Positions 16,699 to 24,944 of a stretch of DNA of 64,000 nucleotides are shown here, one piece after another. The position numbers and the translations under genes are program-made. Below the pieces are notes generated by a model that was given only the letters and a program-made list of their open reading frames with translations, ran no database searches and had not been told where the DNA came from. The DNA lies in contig JAUQZE010000027.1 of assembly GCA_030587365.1 (NCBI GenBank), forward strand, positions 186,001-250,000, read 5' to 3'. Numbering within the stretch: the stretch's first letter is position 1; the number at the start of each line of letters is the position of its first letter. This DNA is from Candidatus Freyarchaeota archaeon. Lineage in GTDB: Archaea; Asgardarchaeota; Jordiarchaeia; Jordiarchaeales; Jordiarchaeaceae.

Positions 16699-17862
16699 AT
16701 GCTAAAAACGAACATTCCGTCCTTCGACAAAAAGGTTGGCGGAATACCGGAGAAGAAAAAAGTTGTGTTTATGGTCGCGCCGGGAATAGATCCTTCAATC
16801 ATTGGACTTCATTTTGCAAAGGTGGGATTAGATAATGGATACCGAATAATGTACATAGTGAATAACAAGTTTCCTGACGCGGTAAGAAAACAAGCAAAAG
16901 CGGTAGGTTGGACAACAGACCACTTTGAGAGAGAAGGCTCCTTCACCCTGGTTGACGCCTACTGCGGATACAGTGGAATAGACAGCAAGGAAAAACTTGT
17001 TACCAATCCTTACGACAATCAAGAAACAAGGGAAAAACTATCTAAACTCTCATCAAAAAAAACCGTAGTAATCTTTGACTCCATAAGCAGCTTTTTAGAT
17101 ATGCACGGGGATGGAGTGGAAGAAATTCTGGATTTAATTAGCTCTTTACACGAGGCTATTGTCATAGGTCTCTTTTCCACTTGGACTTACCGACAAGACG
17201 AGGTTGTAAAGATTATAGACTTCTTCGAAGGTGTCTTCGAAATAAAGCCCAGCAAAGAGTTTTTATACATAAAACAGTCCCTCTCCATAAAAAAGGTAAC
17301 ATGGACTAGAAAGACTGACTTGGAAATTCCCGTAAGGATACTAATTCCTGGAGGACTAAGAGTCTACATACCCAAGATCGTGGTGACCGGACCATACCAC
17401 GCCGGTAAAACAACATTTCTGCATGCCATAGCAGATGAGGCAATAAGTGTGGATCGCATGGGCACCACAGTAGCTCTCGACTATGGAAAATTAGATTATA
17501 GAGGATTCTATATCGAATTCTTTGGAACCCCCGGGCAACCGCAATTCGATCCCGTTGTAGAAACAATAGCCCAAGAAGCGATAGGATTAATCCTACTAGT
17601 TGATAGCACAGATCAAGAAACATTTCCAAGAGCCAAAATTCTTTTTGAGAAGTGTAACGGTTACAATTTACCCTCAATTATAGTCGCTAACAAACAGGAT
17701 CTTAAAGAAGCCTTAGATCCATCGAGTGTTCAAGAGAAACTGGCTCTTCCCTTAAAGATACCCATCATAGGTTGCAGTGCGAAAACCAAAAGTAACTTAA
17801 CTCTGGTGATTGATATTCTTCTCGATATAATATTATTTGGAGGAAGCGGAATTGAAAATTGA
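16699..17862 (+). CDS. Pseudo-KaiC domain fused to an MglA/Ras-like GTPase
   Basis: 387 residues in two parts. Residues 1-210 keep the KaiC layout (FDKKVGGIP, strand VVFMVAPG, Walker-B-like TVVIFDSISSF), but Walker A is lost (APGIDPSI). Residues 222-385 are a small GTPase: P-loop GPYHAGKT (231-238), switch I GTTVALDYG, G3 FGTPGQPQFD, G4 NKQD (331-334) and G5 SAK. The G3 and ALDYG motifs match the MglA-like GTPases that pair with roadblock proteins. The following gene is exactly such a roadblock protein, overlapping by 11 nt. So a nucleotide-dead KaiC module seems to tie the KaiB/KaiC pair to a GTPase switch. The pairing is inferred from gene order. Confidence 0.85.
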   Translation: MLKTNIPSFDKKVGGIPEKKKVVFMVAPGIDPSIIGLHFAKVGLDNGYRIMYIVNNKFPDAVRKQAKAVGWTTDHFEREGSFTLVDAYCGYSGIDSKEKLVTNPYDNQETREKLSKLSSKKTVVIFDSISSFLDMHGDGVEEILDLISSLHEAIVIGLFSTWTYRQDEVVKIIDFFEGVFEIKPSKEFLYIKQSLSIKKVTWTRKTDLEIPVRILIPGGLRVYIPKIVVTGPYHAGKTTFLHAIADEAISVDRMGTTVALDYGKLDYRGFYIEFFGTPGQPQFDPVVETIAQEAIGLILLVDSTDQETFPRAKILFEKCNGYNLPSIIVANKQDLKEALDPSSVQEKLALPLKIPIIGCSAKTKSNLTLVIDILLDIILFGGSGIEN

Positions 17863-18220
17863 TGAGGCAGAAGAGCTGGACAGAGTTTTAACCAATCTAC
17901 AAAACCTTTCTAATATTGAAGGCGCCGCCATAATAACCAGAAATGGTATCCTAATAAAGAGCACCCTACCACAGGATATTGACGGACAAAAATTCGCAGC
18001 TATGTCTGCGAGCATGGTCGGAGCTTCGGAGACAGCAGCCGCGTTAATGAAGTCTTTCGCAAAGAGGATAATAATAGAAATTGAGAGGGGAAAAATACTC
18101 GCTTTAGGTGCAGGACCCAAAGCGATACTTGTTGTTTCAGTTGACGAGAGAACCGATATTGAAAAGCTTACCCAAGAATTAGAGAAACACAGGAAGGATA
18201 TTATGAAAATATTTAAATAA
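17852..18220 (+). CDS. Roadblock/LC7 (MglB-like) GTPase-regulating protein
   Basis: 122 residues. The roadblock fold is clear: LTNLQNLSNIEGAAIITRNG, then a helix MVGASETAAALMKSF, the strand IIIEIERGKILALGAGPK and a last strand AILVVSVDERT. MglB-type proteins act as GTPase-activating dimers for MglA. TTG 17852 is chosen because GGAGG lies 8 nt before it; it overlaps the stop of the GTPase gene, showing translational coupling. A TTG five codons earlier is less likely. With its neighbour it forms a GTPase/GAP pair. Confidence 0.88.
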   Translation: MKIDEAEELDRVLTNLQNLSNIEGAAIITRNGILIKSTLPQDIDGQKFAAMSASMVGASETAAALMKSFAKRIIIEIERGKILALGAGPKAILVVSVDERTDIEKLTQELEKHRKDIMKIFK

Positions 18221-18326
18221 TCACCAAATTGTATTTTACAAAAATCTTACCAATTATTAATTCACCCAAACATTAAAAGAGAAAAAATAAACATATTTAT
18301 TTTAACTAACGGGGCTCAAAGGAAGA

Positions 18327-19079
18327 ATGGAAGGGCTTTCTCAGAAAGAGGGAAGATACTTGTCGGAACCCAAAAAAGAAAAGAGAATCAAAACAGGAAT
18401 TCCAGGCTTGGACGAAATGTTAAACGACGGCCTACGCCTAGGTTCTCTTTGCATAATTATAGGCGAGCCGCTTTGTGGAAAAGAAATTCTCGCAAAGGAA
18501 TTCTTTTACAAGGGCCTTGAAAACGGAGAGGCGGGAATCTATATTACAACAAACAACTTCGCCGAGGATGTATCAAACGAAATGGAAGAGTTTGGATGGT
18601 CTCTATCTGAATATACCAGAGACGAAAATGTTTCATACAAAATTATTGACACCTATTCACAAACCGTCAATCCCAAAGTCGAAGAAACAAACAATATTCT
18701 GTATGTTCCTGCTGCAACCGACCTAGCTGGACTAAGCTCAAAAGTGGTTGAAGCGATAACAACTTTGACTGCGAATTTTAAAAACCTTAGAATGGTTCTC
18801 GATTCCCTCTCAAGCATTATCACTTTTATCACACCCCCTGCGGCAATTAGATTTCTCTCGTTCCTCAAAGCACGAATACGATTGGTTAAAGGAACATTCG
18901 TTTCTATTCTAGAATCCGAACTGACCGAAAAAAGTGTAATGATGCAAATACTTCAATTAGCTGATGTTATAATAGAAATAAAGGATTGTGAAATATATGT
19001 GAGACAGAGAGGCAGAGCCTCAACAATCGGCGAATTCAAAATAACTGAGAAAGGAGCCGAAATTACCCCAAAAAAATAG
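18327..19079 (+). CDS. Second KaiC-like ATPase homologue with altered Walker A
   Basis: 250 residues. The KaiC entry RIKTGIPGLDEMLNDGLRLG is followed by GEPLCGKE (about residues 46-53), a P-loop in which the usual Ser/Thr after Lys is Glu, so nucleotide binding may be weak or altered. The catalytic Glu pair is replaced by TTNNF. Walker B is present as LRMVLDSLSSIITF. The C-terminus (IIEIKDCEIYVRQRGRA) fits the family. It begins 106 nt after the roadblock gene with AAAGGAAG before the ATG, same strand. Probably a regulatory partner of the KaiC-like ATPase rather than a second motor. Confidence 0.8.
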   Translation: MEGLSQKEGRYLSEPKKEKRIKTGIPGLDEMLNDGLRLGSLCIIIGEPLCGKEILAKEFFYKGLENGEAGIYITTNNFAEDVSNEMEEFGWSLSEYTRDENVSYKIIDTYSQTVNPKVEETNNILYVPAATDLAGLSSKVVEAITTLTANFKNLRMVLDSLSSIITFITPPAAIRFLSFLKARIRLVKGTFVSILESELTEKSVMMQILQLADVIIEIKDCEIYVRQRGRASTIGEFKITEKGAEITPKK

Positions 19080-19140
19080 AAAATAAATATAATAAACCAG
19101 ATGAAAAATATTTTTTATAAAAATTTATGGAGGGTGGCTC

Positions 19141-19284
19141 ATGAGCGAATGTCCAAGGTGTAGAGAGAAGTCCATAACTCTTGGGCAAGTTACGGTCCCT
19201 ATCGGAAAAACTCGTGGTAAAAGAGTAAACGTAAATGAATGTGTAGGCTGCAAACTTCTTTTCTACGAGGCGGCGGAAGAGTAG
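19141..19284 (+). CDS. Small zinc-ribbon protein
   Basis: 47 residues with CPRC near the start and CVGC near the end, spaced about 28 residues apart, the pattern of a zinc ribbon. A strong GGAGGGTGG precedes the ATG. Same strand as, and 61 nt after, the second KaiC-like gene. Possibly a nucleic-acid- or protein-binding accessory of the module. Confidence 0.65.
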   Translation: MSECPRCREKSITLGQVTVPIGKTRGKRVNVNECVGCKLLFYEAAEE

Positions 19285-19345
19285 AAAAATGTAAATAATA
19301 ACTTATGCATCTTCTTACTTGTGAGAACAGTGGGAGCAAAATCTC

Positions 19346-19636
19346 ATGATATTTCTAAGAGTGGAAAACTTAGAAGATTTCATATATCTGCTCGAGCGGA
19401 GAATAGGGGATGAAGTCTACATTGAAATTGATCAAGGAAATGATGAGTTCTCAAAAAAACAGAAAATTTGCTTGAGCTTCTTCGGTAAAATCGAACAATT
19501 AATGGTACTACACCAGATAATACTGGAAACAAAAACATCACCAGAGGAAATCAAAAAGGGCCTCGAAGAAACGTTCAGCAAGTATAAGGTAAGACTGATA
19601 GAGGGAAAAATAAGAGAGATAATGTTAAGCCTCTAA
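19346..19636 (+). CDS. Small hypothetical protein
   Basis: 96 residues, not recognised. It opens with a strand and acidic helix (IFLRVENLEDFIYLLERR), then a beta pair (DEVYIEIDQGND ... KICLSFFG) and ends in helices (TSPEEIKKGLEETFSKY). No membrane segment, cysteines or catalytic pattern. Same strand, 61 nt after the zinc-ribbon gene, so it may be the last gene of the KaiB/KaiC/GTPase cluster. Confidence 0.6.
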   Translation: MIFLRVENLEDFIYLLERRIGDEVYIEIDQGNDEFSKKQKICLSFFGKIEQLMVLHQIILETKTSPEEIKKGLEETFSKYKVRLIEGKIREIMLSL

Positions 19637-19807
19637 CTAAAAGGATAACCTTCAAGATTCAAAAATAAAAACCATAATAATTTTTTAACCATTTTAAAAA
19701 ACACAGCAAATCAAGTAATCATTTTTCCTTTTTTTTGGGAATAATAAAGGTTATAAATGTTTAAATACTTTCTTTTTGACTATAAGCTAACGAATGGAGG
19801 TACTCGG

Positions 19808-20713
19808 TTGTCTAGCGAAAACGAACCTAGCAAGGACGAAGTTGAGTTTAAAGGTGTTCTCGACGAGTATAAAATCGGCAGATATGGCGGACCTTGGCTC
19901 TCTGCCCATCACACAGCGTTCATTATACTCCCCATGCTTCCAGCGTTCGTTGTAACAATACTGATCTTCATGCTGCTATTACTGGTTGTAGACTGGTTCT
20001 TCAGCGTACCCTACCTAAACCTGTCTATCTTATGGCCTTATTTGGGCTACCCGCAAATAACTTTTTCAGGAATTAAAGGAGTTTGGCAAAACAGCTTATG
20101 GGTATGGGCTTTTCTGTTTGTATTCACTCCCCTGTTCTACGTGATCATAAAGTTCGTCTACTTCTTGTTTAGTCTTCCACTCGCTAAACTATTGGTTAAA
20201 CCAGTACCGGATGGCGAATACCCCTTCACACCGAACCACCCGATAGTTAGACAGTGGATACTGAACGCTAAGATAACAGGCACTTACCAGAACTACTATA
20301 AAGAAGCACCCTGGGGCAGCGCCTCATTGTCACGACTGATGTACAAGGCTTTGGGGTGCAAATTAGGAAAGAATGTACTCCCAACAATAATAGTCGACCC
20401 ACCCATGACAGAGATTGGTGATAACACTGTTCTAGGAGCATACGTACTTATAGCCGCTCACGGTATACAAAGAGGCATTCTATTCATAGAAAGAGTCAAG
20501 ATCGGTAGTAACTGCACCATAGGCACAAGATCTCTGATATGGCCCGGTGTTACAATGGAAGACCATGTCGACGTCGGGACTTACAGCGTGATAACACGCG
20601 GCAAAGTATTACCGAGTTACACAGTCTGGATAGGAGTGCCTGCTGTGATGGTTAAAGACCTTAGAGAGAAGAAAAAGAAAGGCTCAAAAACTGATACCGA
20701 AAAAGGTGATTAA
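19808..20713 (+). CDS. Membrane-anchored left-handed beta-helix acyltransferase
   Basis: 301 residues from TTG 19808, preceded by GGAGG with normal spacing. An in-frame ATG at 19757 would add 17 residues but sits on a TATA-like stretch. Two strongly hydrophobic regions (residues ~35-70 and ~85-125) precede a soluble domain. Its last ~110 residues are hexapeptide repeats: IGDNTVLGAYVLIAAHG, VKIGSNCTIGTRSLIWPG, VDVGTYSVITRG, ending in the usual cap SYTVWIGVPAVMV. The His of AAHG is the likely catalytic base. Members transfer acetyl or acyl groups to sugars or lipids; the membrane anchor suggests an envelope or lipid substrate. Confidence 0.8.
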   Translation: MSSENEPSKDEVEFKGVLDEYKIGRYGGPWLSAHHTAFIILPMLPAFVVTILIFMLLLLVVDWFFSVPYLNLSILWPYLGYPQITFSGIKGVWQNSLWVWAFLFVFTPLFYVIIKFVYFLFSLPLAKLLVKPVPDGEYPFTPNHPIVRQWILNAKITGTYQNYYKEAPWGSASLSRLMYKALGCKLGKNVLPTIIVDPPMTEIGDNTVLGAYVLIAAHGIQRGILFIERVKIGSNCTIGTRSLIWPGVTMEDHVDVGTYSVITRGKVLPSYTVWIGVPAVMVKDLREKKKKGSKTDTEKGD

Positions 20714-20832
20714 CATTCTAGTGAAATGGCTGGTAATACGAACTCAATTATACCTTTCGTCTTTCTAAATTTTATTTTTATATTAAATTATTTAATTTTC
20801 TATACTTTTCGTTATTTTTCTTACAGAAAAAT

Positions 20833-20840
20833 CTATATAT
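20833..20840 (+). promoter_or_regulatory. Candidate TATA box before small paralogue 1
   Basis: CTATATAT preceded by GAAAAAT, 80 nt before the next start codon and after a T-rich termination tract near 20770. Supported by composition and position only. Confidence 0.35.
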
Positions 20841-20921
20841 CTAATCGTAGATAGTTAGACTTCAATTCCTTAACCCCACTATCAATGTTCAGTGAACAAT
20901 TGGTAATGAAGAGGGTTATGT

Positions 20922-21137
20922 ATGTCCGAAAATAGGTCGAGTAGAACATTAGCAGACAGTTTTAAATCCGAGGATCTTTATTTGTTCATGGTACAATTAG
21001 AAGATGCTTATTATAGTATGCTACGAGAGAAACTTAATAAGAACGAAGAAGATATTATTTTGCTGCGCAATATCTATAACTCCATTACGGAAATCAAAAG
21101 CATACTGAGAGAAAGAAAGTTTCTTGTTGAATTGTGA
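20922..21137 (+). CDS. Small helical protein, paralogue 1
   Basis: 71 residues, mostly helical and charged: LYLFMVQLEDAYYSMLREKL, then EEDIILLRNIYNSITEIKSI. It aligns along its length with the next gene (EDIILLRNIYNSI against NDLILLNNLCRSM), so the two are tandem duplicates. No family is recognised. GAGGG precedes the ATG. Possibly a helical-hairpin regulator. Confidence 0.6.
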   Translation: MSENRSSRTLADSFKSEDLYLFMVQLEDAYYSMLREKLNKNEEDIILLRNIYNSITEIKSILRERKFLVEL

Positions 21138-21272
21138 TATTCCTCTCAATTGTAATCTTTAATTTTTTGAAGATATTATTGAGGTATTTCTCCAAATATT
21201 ATGCAGGTTTTACACAGTTAAATAATATAGTTCTTTTTATGGTACCTCGTTCATAATCAGTGGGGCGTCTGT

Positions 21273-21461
21273 TTGGCTAGTGAAGCTTCTCTTGACGAGG
21301 ATGACATCCAATCATTTTTGAACCAAGTTCAAGAAACTTACAGAACATTATTAAAGAATAAAGAGCATAAAACAACGAACGATCTGATTCTACTGAATAA
21401 TCTCTGCAGATCAATGATTCGGTTAAAATTTATGCTGGAGAGAAAAAAGAATCAGAGTTGA
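21273..21461 (+). CDS. Small helical protein, paralogue 2
   Basis: 62 residues from TTG 21273, with GGGG about 7 nt upstream. FLNQVQETYRTLLKNKEHK and NDLILLNNLCRSMIRLKFML repeat the pattern of the gene 135 nt upstream, with low identity but the same spacing. Each has its own AT-rich promoter-like region, so they are probably expressed separately. Function unknown. Confidence 0.6.
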   Translation: MASEASLDEDDIQSFLNQVQETYRTLLKNKEHKTTNDLILLNNLCRSMIRLKFMLERKKNQS

Positions 21462-21844
21462 TTTTTCTCCTTAGCTCCATAGGACGGGATAATCTTAAGG
21501 CGAAGCGAGACATTTCAAATAAGTACATATCGGTTAGTTCCCTAATTAGAAAAAGCTGGCCAACATATTTCAAAGCTTAACTTTTAACGGCTTTTATGTA
21601 ATTCTGCTTGGCGGCACTAGATTAGATAACATTTTTTAGGAACCCCTCATTATGGTAGATTTGGAGGGTGAAGGTTCCAAACATATTTGATATCTAAGAG
21701 AACAGTTCGATTAATCTAATCATACTACGAATCTCTTCATAAAGAAGCATGTTTTGAATTACCCTCCAAATACTCATAGCAGTTAGCAGTTTTAGGAGGT
21801 TTAAGAGACCTCTTAGGCGGTCTCACAATAGCGGATAGGAGAGG
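21462..21844. other. Non-coding stretch with a small palindrome
   Basis: No gene is supported. GAGACC (21805-21810) and GGTCTC (21819-21824) form a 6-bp inverted repeat with an 8-nt loop just before the DUF362 remnant. Confidence 0.4.
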
Positions 21845-21963
21845 ATGATTAATATGGCGAAACAGAGTGAAGTTTTCTTGATAAAAACGTCGGATAGGAA
21901 CGCTGGAATAAGGAGCCTGCTTGAACAATTCGACCTTAATAACTATGAACGAAAAAGAGTGGG
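21845..21963 (+). pseudogene. N-terminal remnant of a DUF362 protein
   Basis: The frame from ATG 21854 reads MAKQSEVFLIKTSDRNAGIR, then SLLEQFDLNNYERKRV, the standard N-terminus of DUF362 (iron-sulfur-associated) proteins, which continue with VAIKANYNSAD. Instead the match ends at KRV, where a GGTATGGGGTTAAGTAGACA sequence begins. The frame then runs about 35 codons into unrelated sequence. The gene was cut by a mobile-element end; the remaining ~250 residues are not found downstream. Confidence 0.7.
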
Positions 21964-21983
21964 TATGGGGTTAAGTAGACATA
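21962..21983 (+). mobile_element. IS607-like left end, solo
   Basis: Shares GGTAT-GGGTTAAGTAGACATA with the end at 12813 and the core TTAAGTRGACATAAG with the sequence upstream of the IS607 recombinase remnant. It marks the break in the DUF362 gene. The tnpB gene that follows points the other way, so this end belonged to a different or rearranged element. Confidence 0.5.
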
Positions 21984-22074
21984 AGTCCACAATCCTCTTC
22001 GATTCATCGCTTACCTTTTCGAAGCTTGTCGCCTTCAGCGGGTACCCACTCGCCACATATATATAACGCGCATC

Positions 22075-23362
22075 TTAAGGACTGGTTCCAAAAATCCTGT
22101 CCAAGGTCTCCTTAAGGTTGATTTTTTGATCAACCGTAATTTTGGTAACCTTAGGATAGGGCGTGGGCGTGACCACTTGGCTAACCCAGTTCAGCCACTC
22201 TGGACCAGGCTTAAGGGCTAAGTTTATCGCTGCAACTATGTGTTTGTCGCCACTGTACCCGCAGTACGGGCACTTGAACACCCGTCCGCTGGGTTTCTCT
22301 ATTCTCATTCCGCACACGGGACAGGTCGAGGAAGTGTATCCCTCGCTTTGGTATAGGGTCAAGCAGCCATTCCGGCACCTTAAAGGGGTTCCGGAGCAGC
22401 TTGAACTCGCACAGACGCTGGAGCCTTTCAAAGGACCAAAGGCGTAGCTGTTGTTTGAGCTTCCTTGATCTCGGCAGCTTTTTTATACTGTTTCGGATTC
22501 CAGTTAGGTTTCCGAAAACAGCGCAGAGTCCGCCGTACCTCTCGGAGATACCGGCGACCAAGCTGCTTACGATTTGCAGCGGGTAGTTTATCAGCCGCTT
22601 CTCGCGTGTGAGGTACTTCTCAAGGAGCTCTTCTCGGGCTTTCTGATTATGGATTTTTCTGATTCGCTCTACCTTCTCAATGTACTTGTCTCTGATCTTC
22701 TGTATCAGGGAGATGTCCAATTTGAAACCTCTGTAAACCCCGCTCTTTGTTGCGATGATGAAATCCAGAGTGTTCAGATTGGTATCGAAGTACATTACGC
22801 CAACGGGATCTTCGCTACAGGTTACTTCACGCTTGAACGGCACGTAGACCTCGGACGGCTTAATGGTGATTTCACCCACCTTAAGCTTTTCCGCAGCCCA
22901 AGCCTCAATCAGAGGCTCGGCGTAAGGATATGACCGAAGCGCCAGCTTAATGGGCTCTTTTCTGGGCTCCGTGGTTACGTGGAGTTCCAAACTCCCGTCA
23001 ACCAATTCGAGGTGTGCCAGCACCGGCTGAAGCCTCATGCAGAGCTTTTTCTGCGTAGGCCAACCAGGTTCCTTAGACAAAAGTCCAAGTTCTTTCCAAG
23101 CTTTAACTAGTCCAAAGTGCGATCTAAACAGGCCCGCAGCGTACCGTGAAGCACTAGTAGTGTAATGGGTCATTAGACCGTATTTATCCCTAAAAGGTTT
23201 CCAGAAATGCTTCTCCGATTTTGGAGCAGAGTAAACCTTGTTTTTCTGTCCGTACTCCAGCATCTTGTTCACCATGTCCCTAAAAACTTTAAGAGTTTCC
23301 AACAAACGTGTATTATTACTTTCAATATCAAATCTCATAGTTCTAATTAGACTCGCTTTCAT
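22075..23362 (-). pseudogene. tnpB: tnpB (RuvC-like RNA-guided nuclease of IS605/IS607 elements), frameshifted and catalytically dead
   Basis: About 425 codons in two frames that join between 22331 and 22365. The N-terminal frame holds the helix-turn-helix start (IRTMRFDIESNNTRLLETLK) and RuvC-I (MYFDTNLNTLDF). The second holds the zinc finger STCPVCGM ... CPYCGYSGDKHIVAAINLA. Beyond the frameshift, two of three RuvC residues are changed: the Glu of the usual LEDLKGI motif is Gly (VFGNLTGI), and the last Asp (DRD-AA) is His (DKHIVAA). It is therefore inactive by several independent changes. A clean left end is not seen on the 23.4-kb side. Confidence 0.85.
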
Positions 23363-23956
23363 AACTTACCACCTTAAAAATTTTCTCTCGACCCACCACG
23401 AAGGTGAGCCAACGAACCTTTTTTTTGGGGAAAAAAGGTCGCTGCAAAAAATATCTGAAACGAGTATAAAAACTCCACCAATCCGAACCTAATAAATAGA
23501 AAGAGTATGCAGAATCATTCTTTTTTGGGGATAGAAATGAGGTTTTAAGGTTATGTATAAAAAAAGCAGTGAGGAATTATTGGAGCGAAAATAAGTCGAG
23601 GGTTTAAAATAAATATATATAATAAGTGGTCAACCGGCCTTTAAGGTGATAAGTTATGATTTCAATGTTTCCTCTATTTCGAGAAAATAATCGCCGGTTG
23701 CCACCAAAAATATACTGATATTCAATCACTTATAAACCACACGTTAACTGTCACACTTTCACACAATATACCGCCATTTCAGAATTACGCTTACCGTTAA
23801 AAACCCTGAAAGAGGCGCCCCGTTCAGAAACTGTGCCAACCCCTCTTATTTTTCTCTTAAACCCTAAAACTCGGTAACACAAATGGCTGTTTTTATAACT
23901 GTTTTTCACGGGGTTTAAATGTTACAAGCTGGAAAAGAAGGGGAGAGGTGATATAA
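23363..23956. other. Non-coding stretch with an inverted repeat
   Basis: No gene is supported. GTGGTCAACCGGC (from 23626) and GCCGGTTGCCAC (23693-23704) are near-perfect inverted repeats 53 nt apart, with one extra base in the first arm. They could be an operator or element end serving the gene at 23957. Confidence 0.45.
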
Positions 23957-24754
23957 ACGGATCCCGATGGGAAACGTGTTGACGCTCAGCCTAGAGGAGA
24001 TAAAAATCTCCAAAGCCTACTGCTGGCTTTCCACACAGCCGAAGCAGAGGGAGCAACCGGCGTCGTCGGAGTCGGAACACTCGCAGGCATAGCACGCAGA
24101 CAAGGCCCCCAGATACGCTGGAGAAATCTGTACACCGTGGTTAACAATTACCCCGAACTTTTCAGAGTCAAGGGCAAGAGAATATCCCTAACCAGCGAGG
24201 GAAGGAAAAAAGCTAAGGAACTATTCGGAGAAACAAAAACCGTCCCCGTTCAGCTGAGCAACCCCAAACCCAACCTCTACATACTCAAAGGCTATACAAC
24301 CACCACCACTGGCAGCATCGTGGGAACAAAACAGGTGGTGAACATGAAGTTCTACTCCGAGGTTCTCCTACTCAACCGCAACCACCAGCACACGGTGATC
24401 CCCACAGAGATAATGGAAGTGGTAGGCTACACAAAATGCCTCACCTGCGGAAACACCCTGAACTACCAGAACCCCCGACCGGTAGAAAAACTCCCACACA
24501 TAAAATACTTAACAGCATACCTCCTGAAAGAACTCCAAAAAACCTGTGCCAGAGAACAGGAACTCGCAGTACTAAAAACACTACCCCAACTCTACCCAGA
24601 ACACAAAGAATACACCGCAGGACAAGACCAAGCCAAAGTCTACCTGATAAAAACAGCACTCAGCCCACTCACAGTATGCACAACCTGCCAGAGCACAAAC
24701 TGCGCCCACACAAACGAAATCATAAGAAAACTAACGGCTAATAAGAAAATATAA
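23957..24754 (+). CDS. Winged-helix protein with C-terminal zinc motifs, plasmid/virus-like; possible ACG start
   Basis: The reading frame is open from 23957. Residues ~17-90 form a winged helix (LLLAFHTAEAEG, TLAGIARRQ, IRWRNLYTVVNNYPELFRVK, SLTSEGRKKAKEL). The first usual start, GTG 24137, would remove the first two helices, so translation probably begins upstream. GAGAGGTG stands 6 nt before an ACG at 23957, the spacing used by other genes here. The C-terminal half has CLTCGN and CTTCQSTNCAH, probable zinc ligands. Codons are richer in C than in the surroundings, a sign of transfer. An ATG in another frame (23968) is followed by stops and would need a frameshift. The likely role is DNA binding. 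Confidence 0.6.
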   Translation, partial: TDPDGKRVDAQPRGDKNLQSLLLAFHTAEAEGATGVVGVGTLAGIARRQGPQIRWRNLYTVVNNYPELFRVKGKRISLTSEGRKKAKELFGETKTVPVQLSNPKPNLYILKGYTTTTTGSIVGTKQVVNMKFYSEVLLLNRNHQHTVIPTEIMEVVGYTKCLTCGNTLNYQNPRPVEKLPHIKYLTAYLLKELQKTCAREQELAVLKTLPQLYPEHKEYTAGQDQAKVYLIKTALSPLTVCTTCQSTNCAHTNEIIRKLTANKKI

Positions 24755-24761
24755 ATGCTTA

Positions 24762-24944
24762 CTAAACTCCACAAACATGTAAATTAATATAATTAGCTTT
24801 TCCCAAACTATAAGGTCTCAACAGACCTCTCTGAGATGTTTCGCATTGTCCAAATTTTGGACTCCTGACAAGTTTTGCCTTCTTTAGTCTAGCTAATGTG
24901 TTAGCGACAGAAATGTAACTCGAAGACTGTAATGTGTCCTTCAA
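24762..24944 (-). CDS. Possible winged-helix fragment
   Basis: About 60 codons. ISVANTLARLKKAKLVRS followed by KFGQCETSQRGLL resembles the recognition helix and wing of a small winged-helix protein, but it overlaps the end of the metallopeptidase frame by 44 nt and lacks a ribosome site. More likely a remnant than a gene. Confidence 0.25.
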   Translation of the reverse strand: MKDTLQSSSYISVANTLARLKKAKLVRSPKFGQCETSQRGLLRPYSLGKANYINLHVCGV

